This document shows, one piece after another, positions 1 through 13,267 of a stretch of 64,000 nucleotides of DNA (positions are counted from its first letter, which is position 1; the number at the start of each line of letters is the position of its first letter). The position numbers and the translations under genes were made by a program. Source of the stretch: Euwallacea fornicatus (lineage: Eukaryota; Arthropoda; Insecta; Coleoptera; Curculionidae); assembly GCF_040115645.1 (NCBI RefSeq), contig NC_089542.1:2790001-2854000 (forward strand), in the 5' to 3' direction. The notes beneath the pieces are model-generated. The model did no database searches, was not told the origin of the DNA, and was given only the letters and a program-made list of their open reading frames with translations.

Positions 1-3000
1 TAGAAAGTTTGCTCTAAAGGGCTTTTTCCTTTGATACAGATGTAATTTGCAGCGGACAAATTTATAGCCTTCTCGCCCCATCGATGTCGAGAAGTAGTTC
101 TTTCAACTGAACCTGAATAAAGGAAAGCGGAATTTTTGTTGATTCGACATTTCATCACTTCGTTCGAGGAAATTTCAGCAATATAACATTCGATCAAAAT
201 ATCTCGAGGTTAGTGTTTTGCCGATGTGAAAATTCGATATTTGCGTGTCCTGTTTCGAATAGAATATGGTGCAACGAGAGAGTTTTACCTCGTATCTGGA
301 TGAGTAAACAAGCAATTACCGAAATTCAAAATTCATCAAAGTGCGTTAATCCTGAATCTTAAATACGTAAAATCTGTAATGTCAACTAACGAATATACTT
401 AAGTTTATACTGCCCGATAAATTTTTCCCCGGCTATCAGTGTTAACCACAAACTCTCTCCCATAAACGACCACACTAAAAACGAGATATATCTAAAGCGG
501 AATTAACTATTGTGATTCTTATATTTGATTGGTGGAGAGTCCACTACAGCCCCTTCGAAGTGCTGCCACTGTGTAGTTCATATTCTCATTGTTCAAAAGA
601 TTTCCTTCACGGTTTTTGGGTTTTCTTCGGTCGGCTGTCACTCTTTTTAAGTGATTAATGGAAAATGCCGCCATCATGTAACAAAATGTAATTTTGAATA
701 TTTGTGAAGTATTCTAAATCGCGACATAATTGTTATTCTACATTTCAATAAGCATGGTATTTTTCCTATTTATGCCGAGTGATATACGCATCGGCCCATT
801 TGCAGGCACTTCGAGTTGGAATTTCATTTTTCTAAAAGTTTTTCCCAGGCAGAACTTCTCTCATCTTACGAGTTTAGAAATTTTCAGTTACTTTCTGTAA
901 ACTTCAATTTTTAAGTTGCTCTTAGCTCTGTTTTAATATTTACTTTACGCCTTGGGGACTTACTAGGTGCATTAGTCGTATTAATTTATAATGTGTTTTT
1001 AAAGCAATATACATACGTGCCACAATGTGTTAAATGTAATTCAGACATTTTTTGTGTGTTTTTTTAATTTTTCTTCTGGTTTAGGAATTTTGTAAAATTC
1101 AGAGGCTCGAGTTGCTTCTGCAACTATTGTTCTACGCGATAAATTTATCATAGAGTTTTTTGCACCATTTAGGTGTCCTTTTGAAGGAAATTTGTGTTTG
1201 GCGATAGTGTTATTACAAAAGAAACTATTAACACAAGCTAAAAACTGATATCGTGAAGAGAAATTATTAATTATAATATATAAATCAAAACATGTAAAAA
1301 TCTTGACTACTTGTCTTTTGACGGAATACGGAAACTATATACGTGTCCATAATATAAATGATTTGAGCTGCAATGTGTCTGTAACAGAATAATTTCACCA
1401 TGAAGCAGTTATACACACATCGAATACGAATGAGGATATTTGAGGCTGCCGTTTGATCAACTGGATGAGGCCCTGAAATTGCTTCCATTGTTAGATACAA
1501 ATTGTTTGGAAATCCTTTTCCAACAAGAATAAAAGAAATATTACTATTTTGATTCATTAATTGAAATTGTCGAACATTCTCTGGTAAAAATGCAAATTTT
1601 AGACGCTATCTAAAATTCGATCATTCCCTTCATGGAATTTTAATTTCCTCGAAAACCGTATTCTCTTTTTATTCCCTTATTACCATTCTCCTCAGCAGCA
1701 GCAGTCAAAACAACTCTTTGATAACCTTCTCTGCAAGCAGTATTTTCCAATATCCACTCCACGTGCAGAAATTGATCCCAAAGGCTATTTTTAAATAATA
1801 TGATTCTTCCGTAAAGCCTCCGTTCGTTAAAATTTATGGACTGTCAAAAATTGTTCCTCATGGGACTGTCCCATTATAATTTTTACAGATCACAAATTTC
1901 TCGCAAGTTTCAAACTTCATAGGCGTTAGTCCCTGAAGAGCTGCATTCTTAAAATAAATACCTCTGGCATTAAACAAGATTTTTGGGATCCCATTCAATT
2001 AAGGGGATGTTTTTTAGAAGCAAAATACCTTATCGACGTAATGATGTATCAGAGCCCTGAGAAATTGATTTTTTGAAGTTTATGTATAAACGGATATTTC
2101 GCCATAACTCAAAAGTATACAATCTCATGAATATTTATTTATGTGTTGACGGACTAATATAAAATAAAAAATAAATACTTGTCTAACCACCCAAAAAAGT
2201 TATTTTCAGCTCTTGAAACTCTACTTCAGGGCTTGTGCAACAAACGGGTCAGCCAATCACGATTGCAGCCTCATTGTGATGGGAATTCTGTTTTACAAAT
2301 GTATGTACATTTGGAAATTATCTATTGAACATAACTAAATTAAATGACGAATTTAATTGCCGTGGGATCCTAAAAGTTACCCGTTGTTGGCAACCATATA
2401 AAAACAGTCTAGTTACTTAATGGAAGTTTTTTGGGTACGAAAGTTTAAATGCTGCAGGAGAGTCAAGAGTTCAGGATTTTATTTATAGAAGAAAGAAGAA
2501 AAATTACCTTCGATAGTTTATTTTACGACTTGAAGGTGTTTAAAGAAACTTTTAACAATTTTTAATTGCTCCAAATTGGAAAATATTTAATGAATATTTT
2601 ATCAAAATCGTAATATACCACCAACGGTCGTTGCTCGGATAGTGTTCGAATGTATCTATCGTTTTTCCCTTTTTGCTATTAACTTCTTTTTATTTGACAT
2701 AGAACTTGAGTTGTTTGTAATCAAAGTCAAAAAACATACAAAAGGGAAAAGAAAAACTCTCAACCTGCTCAAATTAAAAAATGTTATTATTTCAAGCAGT
2801 TTTCTTAGAAACTAAAGTTAAAAGGGAAGTTGTGAGTGGTTCTGAACTTCAGATTTTTTATGTAACAAAAACCCACGTCCTATCCCTCACTGGATTTTAA
2901 AGCGATGTCGTGAGACTAATTCGATATGACTAACTTAAGAATTATATGAAATTTCATGGAAAATATCCGTCATTTAAATATTCCTAAGTTTACGTGTTAC

Positions 3001-6000
3001 AGAAATTATATCATTTAATAAAGTGTTAAATTCCATGTATTTTTGTCTTGCACGAACGCATAATTTAATAAAGCTGATATATCTGACTTATACGCTTCTA
3101 TAAATAAGTATTTGGTTTAATATGGTTACATGGCAAAAATTTTCCACGCTTTTCAAGGTGTCAATATATGATAAAATTGTCGATATTTTCACATGCACTT
3201 TCCAAAGGGATTTTATATTTTTTTCAGTGTGCGTTTATTTACACTTTATAGGAAATTAGGTTACACGTATAACGATAGAGCTAAATATATTCCGAAAATC
3301 GAGGTAAATTAAAATTGACAATTACAAAAACTAATTGAACATAGAACGAACATAGGTCTAATCATTTGCTTATGATGTGGTAATTAAAATCCATGTTCCA
3401 AAGTCACCAATTCATTATAAGTTATTCGGACGTTGAAAACCATATTTCGTCATTTTCATATAGGCTAAATGCAATAAATGTTGGGGAAAGTAAATGAAAT
3501 TAGTGTTCAAACCTGATATAAATTTGTTCATAAATCTGAAAATATTTATTTTAATCAGGAATTACTAATCTGATATCATTTATTGGAACACGTGTTAAAA
3601 TGTTAATTTGATAAAGTTCCATTAGGGTTGTGGCGGATTTTCTCGATTGTTCCCAAAAAATAGCTCCAACGAAATTATTATTCTCCGAAGGGATACACAT
3701 TCAGAGTCGTGGGTTAATTAGAAAACAGAATTATTCCAGGAGAATATTTTCGCGGCGTTCCATGAAAGACGATGTTAGCAGAAGGAAGGATGAACGCATT
3801 CCAACAGGTAGAGCAATGGATTCAACAAGAAATTAAACAGAAATTTCGAATTATACAGAAATGTAGACAATTTGTGACAAATGTGACGACAGAAATTTTC
3901 TGGCCGTTAAACAGAAATTGTCCGATAGGTATATGGTTTCGAAGGATGTGGCTGAAAACAATTCGGACTGAAAAGGCAGAAAACTGAATTTCGCAATATA
4001 TTCCATGCGACATAAGTCTCTAAGGCATAAGCCTTTTCTGGAATTCCTACGGTTTTGCCAATATTAAAAAAGTAGAAACCGAGAAACAATGTAAATCTGA
4101 ATTTTGGAAGACTTCGTCCAGTAAAGAACACAACTTCACATCGTAAACATGAATAAATTTGTGACAAAATTACTCAAATAATATTTCAATTAGAGATTTG
4201 GAATTGCTCCAGAGTACTTTTCCACAGAACGTGAAATTTTTAGTTCGTGCTCTCCGTGTGCAAAGTAATAATACTTAGACAGATTGAATATATCTCTCAA
4301 TAAATAATGTTCATTTAAATTTATTTATAATCTAGTAATAAATATCAGAATAAATGAGGCTTGGGAAAATAATAATTCCCCCAAACTGAAAATTTATTTC
4401 CAATCTAATATCAATCGACTCCTTTTAGACAATGGATATTATTCTTCAGGGAAATAAAGCGACCGGCGAGGCAATAAAAACGCAGTGAAATCCTCAAATG
4501 GTTAACCCTCAACTCTGTTTAAAATGAAACGTCCCAACAGGTTTCAAAATGGTGATTACATTAACAATTTTGTAGCAAATTACAAGAAAAGCTTAATGCG
4601 GTCATTAAGGAAGTATACTAAAATAGTTTTTCCAGGTTTCTCATACGGGTAATTATTCCTAATTTAATAGTAATTTCACTCAAACAATAGTAAATACAAA
4701 TTCGTTTAAACTCAACCATTTTTACATGATTAGATATAAAATAAAAATAAATGACCACACAAAAATTATTCGTTCCATTGCAAGCCAATAACGATTATTT
4801 GAAAGCCTATTGAACTTCGAAATCTATTTCCAACTGAGTGAGATTTCCTTTATTGTCCATTAAAATAATTGCTGCCAACTTACAGTAAGGCACTTCTTAA
4901 TTGCTAAACCTTTTGCTCAATTAGCTCTTTTCAATACTGAGCCAACACAAAATAGCTACTCCTGTGTTTGCCTGTTAATTAAAATTCTCCAGTAAAGCAA
5001 TAAATGTAATTAAAAATGTAAATTTCAATAGAAAAAAAGAAACTGTCAATGGCACTTCTTCATTAACACTGAGACGCATGCAGGACGGAACTTTTAATCA
5101 ATTTTTGTTCAGGATTGAAGATATTGAAAACTGTAGTTTTTAAAGCAGGAAAAGCAGGACTATTTGTCAGTTGCTTTAGTGACAAAAGATCGTGTGTTAA
5201 GCAGGGAATAACAATTTATGAAAAGGTTATGCGAACTATAACAAAAGCTGTTAGAAATTCTGAAGGTGTGGCAGGAAATTTTCTAATGACTTTAATGGAA
5301 AAATATTAATGGGTTTGACTCAATTCCTAAGTATTCTGAATTCCAATATTTCTTGCTCTAATACATTTCATTGAGCACCGAAGAATTTTCAACATACCAA
5401 AGAAAAGAAGTTTATCACACTTCTGGAACTTTATAGGGTATCGGCTATATTAAACATTTCTCACTGCAATCTGCTGTATTTGAAACTAGAGGAGCGACAC
5501 TTTATTTCTCAAACTCGACTTACTGAAAAGTTTCTCCAAGCACTACGGAAAGTTTCCTAGAAGCCTAAATTTGACATGTTCCTTAATGTGAAGAAACTAC
5601 TCTTTTTGATAGTAAATTATCAAGCTTCCTAAAAAGCGCATAGATTTTAAAGAAAGTTAAATTTCCCGCTCTTTGATCCAATTCGGTGGATGACATTATA
5701 TGTGAGAGATCCTATAGATGTACAATGGACTTTGCAATCAGAAAAAGACATGGACTTTTTATTACACAAAACCAATTTATGGGCCCTTTTCACTGCTTTA
5801 TCGTCGTGCCATGTGCGCTGCAGCGATAGTTAATTTGTCCAAAGAGGAGAATTCAGCCAGTTATTTATGAACAAGTTATATTGTCAACTATATCTATTAC
5901 TGCTACTTATCATTAAAGTGAACAATTTTACAACAAGGTGCCGGCTACAAGGTTTAATAATTTCCTCAATGTCTTTTTCGCATCTAACTATTAGGATATT

Positions 6001-6399
6001 GGAAAACTCTTTGCTTCAATCACTCTATATTTCCAAGCGTGTCTCATTCTCTCTGTTTCTCACTAAATTGGTAAATAACTTCTAAGACAAAGCAGAAACT
6101 GCTAGTATCTTGAGCTTCAGCTAAAGTTCTCTGATCGACACTTACATCAAGGAACCTGACATAAGGTTTACCTTCAAACTTGGTTTATTGATCAAATTTG
6201 TAATGCGATTGGAGACAATAAGGAAAGTTCGGAGTTAAGCTCGCGTCATGTTCATGGGTGCCACAACCCTTTAATTTCTCGAAAACAGACTGCTCAACTA
6301 ATGTGCATTGTAGTATATCTACGTTCAAGATCTATCAAGAATGTGAATTTATATAGACAAATAATCACAAAAACAATTATAACACATCTCTTCGAATAA
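1..6399. other. AT-rich non-coding stretch, nothing recognised
   Basis: No gene or repeat family could be identified. The only open frames are short (under 90 residues), AT-rich and without recognisable motifs, and several overlap on opposite strands (for example around 3.6-4.2 kb). It reads as intergenic or intronic DNA. Confidence 0.5.
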
Positions 6400-7018
6400 A
6401 CGTACATTCACAGAGGGAATAATGGCTAAAGAAAAATATTTGCAAATTTTAAAAAATATAAGAAAAGTGGGATTACCGAGAGATTATTGGTTCCAACAGG
6501 ATAATGATTGAAGGCGTCCAGCCCATATAGTGAAAATTTACAATAACCTTCACTTATTACCAACTCCGCCACAAAACCCAGATATGAACCCTATCGAACA
6601 TTCGTGGTATGAAGTAGAAAATTTTTTTTAAACTTACCCTATCACATCTAAAGGTTTAACCAAACATATGTTGAAGTCTTGAATTTGTATTAAAAAAAAA
6701 TTGTTAATTCAATGCGATGTGGTATACAAGGGGTAATTAATGCAAAAGACGGTTCCACCGAATATTTAGATATTTAAAAAATGTTTACTTTCATTTTGTT
6801 CGAATATTTTGGAGGTTAAATTTCATAATTTGTACAGAAATATTAAAATTTTAATTAGCTGCATTTAATTATTTGAAATATTATTTTAGCCTCATTTAAT
6901 GAAAATGAATATACTTTTACATAATATAATTCATCTAATTTTTTATGATGTATAAGAACGACAAAGCGTTTTATTTCAAAAGTAAATACCGTTCGGATTC
7001 TTTTGTGGCTCAGTGTAT
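6400..7018 (+). mobile_element. Tc1-like transposon, 3' fragment with degenerate transposase C-terminus
   Basis: Translation of about 6408-6780 gives the C-terminal part of a DD34E Tc1-family transposase in broken frames. It includes W-F-Q-Q-D-N-D around the second catalytic Asp, then N-P-D-M-N-P-I-E-H-S-W with the catalytic Glu still coded by GAA, and the terminal A-K-D-G-S-T-E-Y block. An in-frame stop follows the QQDND motif, and the spacer to the Glu is about 31 residues instead of 34, so codons were lost. The N-terminus and first catalytic Asp are missing. About 240 bp of 3' untranslated DNA follow. They end near 7018 in a terminal-repeat-like stretch (TCTTTTGTGGCTCAGTGTA) and match the element at 38.98-39.74 kb, so both are copies of one family. 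Inactive relic. Confidence 0.85.
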
Positions 7019-9896
7019 ATGAAAAAAAAAACAATTAATCATATGTCGAGTCAGCACCTCGCTAGACTCTTTTTCTTTGTTTTTGCTTGTACGGGTCGCT
7101 CAACAAATCGATAGCGTATCCACTTGCAATTTTTTTTTAAACAATTTGAATTTATCAGGAAAGAGCTGCGAACAAATAATAAAATTATTATTCAAGTGAG
7201 TTGGTGAAAGTACAAAGGCATATCGAATCTTTGATAGACAACTGATTCATGAAGAACATCAATTTGAAAAGTAAATTAAGTTGCCTTTAATATTTAAAAA
7301 AATGAAAATTGGAAAACTAATTTACCAAAGATCGAATAGATTTCAGGAGTTTTTACAGAACCACACAAATATGTAATATAAAATTAAGAGCGGTTTCGTC
7401 TAAAGAGCCGAACGTTGCAGACGAGGAGTATGCAGGAGAATGGTGCAGAAGAGTTTCATTATTAGTCAAAGCTACTCAATGCAAAGAAAAATTATTCTTC
7501 AAAACTGCGGTCATCATTGTTAAAGCTTTGCCATTCAATGAAACCTGGATTGTCGTCAAATAAATCTAAAGTATTTTGTAGACCCAATTTAACATAGATT
7601 ATCTTATAACTAGGTGTATAAGAATAAACTTCAAATTTCACTAATTGCCCTAATAATTTATCAACGAAGACAAGAACTATTTCTCAAGACATCAAGTGAA
7701 CTAAAACTATTTCGCAGTCTCAAATTAATATCGGCTATTGTTTATTTGTAAAACACAAGCTTAAAATTGAAGTGTCACTTAAAGCTCGCCTAAATCTTAA
7801 CAAATAGAAGCTCTTTTTCTAGGAATCTAGTGAAATTGGAAGAAGTTAAAAGCTAAAACTAAAACGGATTTTCGCATGTCTTTTTATACATGGAGCGTTT
7901 ACAGTTTAATTTGCAGCTAAGTTCCAACAATTTCTTAACACAAAAAAAAAATATTTCTTAAATAATTCAGTAGAACTAGCTAGTTTTGCGAGCTCAAATG
8001 TATCCGTATTTTTTGCATGTCTTTTCATATATATGTATATACCCAAGGATACATAATATTAAATCGAAACTGTCGTCTAAGACTTCTTACGCTTTACTCC
8101 AACATGAGCTTAAAACTTTTTTGTGAAAGCCGAAATAATATGATATTCGAATGAAAAATGTGCTCCATATCAACTTTCAATTGAGAAATACTTTGCTGAG
8201 AAAAGCAACGTTAGATCGCGTAAAAGTTAACACGTTACATACCGCCTTAATCGGCGTATCGCCCAAACAATGAATTTCTTCATAACCGTTGAAGGGTGTC
8301 GTATTAGATTTGCCCCATTCAAAACAATAACTTGCTATTGGGCTTTATAAACATCCAAATATATAAATATGCAGATCTTGAAGAAATTGAACCCGGATTC
8401 GGCAAATAAATCGGTTCTCGGGATAATTTCTTTTTAAGTCAAGTTCGGATATTCGATTGCGTGAAGGAGGGATAACTTCTTCGCCAAGATGCCATTCAAA
8501 TAGGAAAGCCCTGGCTGGCGTAATCCCATTTTATTCAGAAAAGAAGGGACATTCGATAATGACAAAGAGTTTTATTTTCACTTTCAGCTTACTTACCAGG
8601 AAATTCAATTTCACAGGAATACAACATAAAAGTTACGGATTACGCAGATGCAGATAACACCCCCGTTATAACAAGCTGTACTGTGTTGTATACCAATAGT
8701 TACTCCGAAACCATCTCCACCTTAACACTAAAACTATGCATACTTTGGGGTTATTTCTTCACAACCGATCTTATGTTATATTTAAATATATCTTATTGAC
8801 ATAAGTGATTTCTTGTATTTCATATTTGTTCAAAATTTTCTCTTAAAGAATTAACAGCGAACCTGTTTAAACTCTGCAAAAACGGCCCTGATGGCGAAGT
8901 CTGGGCTAGGGTTAACTCGCTCCAGGTGAAAAAACTTAAATGGAAAACAAGTAGTGCGGTTAAGTTTCAATTACGCTGGTTTTAAAATTCTGAATAAAGT
9001 TACGGAAGTTGTTTGCTTCACAATGCGGTGTTATTTATAAACTTTGGATTAATTTAAATGTAGTTTACCCTAGAGGATATTAAATTGAAAACTCATGAAG
9101 GAACTCCTGTTTCCCTTGATTACAATACGGATAAAACTAACTTCAATTAAATTAAAAATGGAAAAAGATCTTCAAATTGTTATTAAGTTTTACGAACGAA
9201 TTTGAAATACCGAACAAATATCACGAATGGAGAAAATTGATAAAATTTTTTAATTGTAGGAATAAAGTTTAATTGTTAAACAGTTGTGTATCCTCGTTAA
9301 ATATTTACCATGTCGTTGGTTAGTAGCTTATTTTGTTTTCAAACTAGGTGAAGTTATGCTTTGAAGTTGGCTCTCTCTAATGCGAAACTCATTAAATTTG
9401 CAATACCAAAGGTCTTACGGACTTTAAAAGTTCAGAAACAACATTATCTTATGACCCAGGAGAGGTGTAGGGATATACTATTTATAAAATGGATATACAT
9501 AGATCGTTTATTCTAACCGTTTATTCTTTGCTTATAGATGAGATTTCTCTTTGAGACTAGGTGAAATTATAGCTTTAAGTTTGCTCTATTTTGTGCCAAA
9601 GATGCCAGAATTGCTGACTATAAGATCGTCCAGACAGGTTCAGCCCCAGCAAAGTTTTATACTTTCGTTAAATCAACCTTGTTTTCGAAGGTTGTCTTGA
9701 CGTCTTGCTTTGAAATTAGCTGACATTGTGGCTTTAACCTTGTTCCATTCAACGCCGAAAATTACGTTAAAAGTATCCATGTAATAAATTTTTTAAACTG
9801 GGAGGCGAAATGAAGTTTTAATTTTATTTTAAGAATTTCACGAGTGTAATAATGTTTCAATCATGGTTAGGTGTATTAACTATAATACAGGAGCTG
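7019..9896. other. AT-rich non-coding stretch, nothing recognised
   Basis: No supported gene. Open frames are short and lack motifs. One at 8457-8657 on the plus strand has slightly higher GC, but no family could be assigned. Confidence 0.45.
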
Positions 9897-10165
9897 TACA
9901 ATATCTTTTTGGCTGCCATGTACGTGGAGTTTTAGCAAGAGCCAATGAAAGGCAATTACACGATTGATAAATGAAAAGGAGACAGGCTACTGTCGTTGAC
10001 TCGCAAGCAATACACCTGAATCTAAGAATGAATGTAATACCAAGCCATTTTGGAGTACTCAAATTACGTGCACATGTTCCGTTTTATTGTAAATAATTAT
10101 AAATAAAAAATTTATTAAAAAAATTCAAATTGAAAACCGTAGCTACAAGAAAATTTATCTTTTCT
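9897..10165 (+). repeat. Left inverted-repeat arm of the DD41D element
   Basis: This arm aligns with the reverse complement of 10795-11060 and with the sequences at 13003-13130 and 32413-32630. Shared landmarks are the CGTTGACTCGCAAGC-like block, the GCAATTA(C/G)(A/G)CGATTGATAA block and the GTGCACATGTTCC block. Open frames inside it are chance products of the repeat. Confidence 0.7.
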
Positions 10166-10279
10166 AAAAAAAGAGGTCAATGGAAGGTGCTCAAATAGAC
10201 AACCCCTTTATATTAAACAATGCACGAGACGATCATAAAATTTCCTACGAACATTATTTAGCATGACCGGCGTAATTGA

Positions 10280-10660
10280 TTGACAGATATAAAGAATTTT
10301 TTATCTCAGTACTGATAAATTGCTCATATTGGAAAATTTTTTATTTAAGATAATCCCAGAAGAAGAAACCGTTTGAAGTTAAATCAGGTGATCTGGCGGC
10401 CTACTTAATATTCCCAAATCTAATAATTGGACGATTAGGGAAATTTTGATTTAAGAATTACCGCACTTGTTGCTTGTTTTGAGCAGGACAACCATCTTGT
10501 TCAACCCACACGTTATTTATTTCAATATTAGAAAGCTCAAGTAAAAACTGGAACAATTTGATATTCCAGAAGTTCTGGAAATTTTTGATCATTCAAATGT
10601 CCGTCAATAAATAAAGGTTTAATAATGTAATTGACCAAATCCCAGCCCAAAAATTGAGTT
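10280..10660 (-). pseudogene. Mariner-like (DD41D) transposase C-terminal remnant
   Basis: Minus-strand translation gives a recognisable mariner-superfamily catalytic region: V-E-Q-D-G-C-P-A-Q-N around the second catalytic Asp, then F-P-N-R-P-I-I-R-F-G and A-A-R-S-P-D-L-T, ending in F-F-F-W-D-Y-L-K. Forty-one positions separate the QDG Asp from the position of the third catalytic residue. That spacing matches the DD41D (rosa-like) group rather than classical DD34D mariner. At the third position the usual Asp is Gly (S-N-G-F-F-F-W). Two in-frame stops lie between the motifs. The first catalytic Asp and the DNA-binding domain are absent. Non-functional. Confidence 0.75.
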
Positions 10661-10794
10661 TTTGAAGTCTCTGATTGCTTCTACTATAAGTGTCGTGAGA
10701 ATTTTTATTGAGCCCAGAGTTGAAAAATAGATGAATAATGTTTCTCATATAATGAGAAACTTCATTCGTCGATGAAAAGATGTTGGTAACAAAA

Positions 10795-11060
10795 TTTTCT
10801 TGTAGCTGTTGATTTTAATCTCGAAAATTTAATTTTTTTATAAAATGGAACGTGTGCACGTAATTTGCGTCTCCCAAAATCACGTAGAACTACACCCCTC
10901 CTCAGATTAAGGCGCACTGCTTGAGAGTCAACAATGCTAGCCGATCGTTAACAAATGAGGGGGAAACGGTAGTCTGTCTTCCTCGGACTTAGCAATCGCC
11001 TGATTGCGTCTTGCTTGCACCCACTAAAACTCGACTGAAAATACAAAAAAAGCTCCGTGA
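10795..11060 (-). repeat. Right inverted-repeat arm of the DD41D element
   Basis: Reverse-complement partner of 9897-10165. It is closer in sequence to the solo arm at 32.4 kb than to its own left arm in several blocks (for example TTAACGATCGGCTAGC and ATCACGTAGAACTA), which suggests the left arm is the more decayed one. Confidence 0.65.
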
Positions 11061-13002
11061 ATGGTATGAAATGAAAGGGTGAAACATCGTCCCTTTTAAC
11101 ACTCCGTTCCACTGTTTATATAAAAGGATAAATGAATAATCGGTTAAAACTAGAACTCGACATCTTCATTTAGATTAAATTGTCTTGCAACTTTGAATCC
11201 AACTATCATAGTAACGAATAAAGCTTGAGTGATTGATTATACCTATTCTACGGGAAAAAATGGATTTCCAATTGATTGCAAATGGTAAAAGAGAAAAAAA
11301 TATACTTCAAAAGACTTCCTAAAACATCTTTTTCATTTGCTTTTCCAGTTACATAACTATAAGAGAAGTGAATTCTCAAACATTCTATAAAAACAAAATA
11401 GGACACTTCGTTTTAAAATGTTTACTTGAGCTGAAAGGAGTTCAGTATAGTTTATATTCCGATTTTGTGGATCTTTTATAACCTTGTCAACAATAATTGC
11501 AGCCTACGGCGTATTTACTTAATCCAATTATAGGAAGAAACTACTTACTTTCAAGGTTTTGCTATTTTCTTGAAAATCGATATTATGTTAGGGATCTCAA
11601 AGTTCATAATATTCTTATGAAATAATGGTAAAATAAAACATTTTCAAGAAATATTGTGCTCTTCATAGGTTTACTTATTCGCCAGATACGATTATATTCC
11701 ACCGACTGGGTGTGTGATATGCCACTGGACTTCCACAGATCAATTGAAAAGAAGACTTGAATTTCAGTCTTTCTGCATGTATCATTTCCACAATAGATAG
11801 TGATTTGATAGTGAAACTTATTTGTGTACTCGTTCGTGCATAAAAAAGTAGAAAATTATCAATTTTTCCTCAGTACTGAAGATAGTAAAAATTGCATCTT
11901 TTTCATTTTTTGTAGTTTCGGTTTCCTCTAGGGTCCTCTCTTAAAAGATTGGTTGACATTTTATGTAGCATTATGCCTTTTATTTAATAAAAACTGAAGC
12001 TGTAGGCTTCCCTTTCGAGTTAGTGCTGAAAGCTAATATAAAATAACTCCTTCATCAAATTGATTCAGAACTAAAGTTTTGGTTTCAAGTTAGGAAATCT
12101 AAACGACGTAGCTTTAAAGTCAACAAATTCTTAAATTATAACTTTCAAATATAATCATATTCAATCTCAACCTAATTTCTCCTTATGTATGGATATAGAC
12201 GTCCCTGGTCTTAATTTTTTAGACATTTTTAGCAAATACTAACCTAACAAGAACATATATCACAGGTAATGCATATTGAGACCCTGGAGAATGAAAAACC
12301 AATATGTTCCTTCCAGTTTCCGTTCTGTCATTATTAAAAGAAGTGAATTTCAGTTACTAAAATCATAGGATGACTTACAAGTTTGTAGATATTTTATTAT
12401 AATAAATGAACTAAATAGAGAGTATTTTGCGAGACAAAGGCAGACTTCCATAAATTTGAGATAAAAGACGCACCATAATGATCTTCAGGTACTTAAGCCA
12501 ATTTACGTTTGGGAAAAATGCCAATAATCTTTATCCTTTCAATTCCATGCAGAATATTTATTCAAGCGTACTTGATGAAATACATTTTCTGCCGATTCCT
12601 TTGCGCATTTTGAGGCAAAAGGAATTCTACCACAATAATTAAACATTTTTCCATGCAAATTATAGGTTAGAGAAACACTCAAAATAATGGCATTATCTTT
12701 AATTCATTTTTTTTTTGACTAATTGAAACGAGCAAACATTTGTTTAAGCATTTTCCTTCCTTAACAGATTTTGCAATTCTTCAACTAATAACATCTATTA
12801 GTATCAAAAGGGATGATTTCTTTAGGTGAGTTCGCAAATAACAACTGGATGTTTAGAATGACAAGGGAAAAATGGGCTTTTAAAATGGCTCTAATCTAGT
12901 TTTAAAGATAGACACTACTGTCTCGTCAAGATATTGATTTAAAACTATGAAAATATATTATGATATTTCTAAAGAAATTTTTATTCGGTTTGTTGGAAAT
13001 TA
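11061..13002. other. AT-rich non-coding stretch, nothing recognised
   Basis: No coding region, RNA gene or repeat family identified. Confidence 0.45.
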
Positions 13003-13267
13003 TACAGTATCTTTGTGGCTGCAATGTACACGGATTTAATGAGTGCAAGCGAAAGGCAATTAGGAGAGTGATTAGTAGGAGCAAGACAGGATACCGTCGT
13101 TGACTCATGAGCAGTATGTCTTAATTAGAGGAGGAATGCAGGATACAGACGTACTGCTTCTAAGTCAACAACGGTGGCCTGTCTCTCTCACACTTATCAA
13201 TCGCCTAATTGCCTCTTTCTTGCATTCACTGAAATTCCATGTGCATATCAGCGAAAAAGGTACTGTA
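13003..13267. mobile_element. Foldback (palindromic) derivative of the DD41D element
   Basis: An almost complete palindrome of about 265 bp. The left half (13003-13130) is the inverted complement of the right half (13131-13267), and both correspond to the outer half of the inverted-repeat arms at 9.9-11.06 kb. The outer ends read TACAGTATCTTTGTGGCTG and, on the other strand, TACAGTACCTTTTTCGCTG, so a TA target duplication is likely. It contains no transposase sequence. Such a short non-autonomous copy could only move using an enzyme supplied elsewhere. Open frames at 12926-13108 and 13100-13303 are products of the palindrome. Confidence 0.75.

Larger units (their letters stand above)
9897..11060 (-). 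mobile_element. Mariner-superfamily element (DD41D type) with inverted repeats of about 270 bp
   Basis: Two arms in opposite orientation (about 9897-10165 and 10795-11060) flank a core that carries a decayed transposase on the minus strand. The arms match over their whole length, including shared blocks such as the reverse complements around GTGCACGTAATTTG and the inner segment AGCTACAAGAAAATTT. The outer end resembles the better preserved family end TACAGTACCTTTTTCGCTG seen at 13.0 and 32.4 kb, with TA as the likely target duplication as in the superfamily. The right end is more decayed than the left. The core lacks the transposase N-terminus, so this is an internally deleted copy. Confidence 0.7.
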
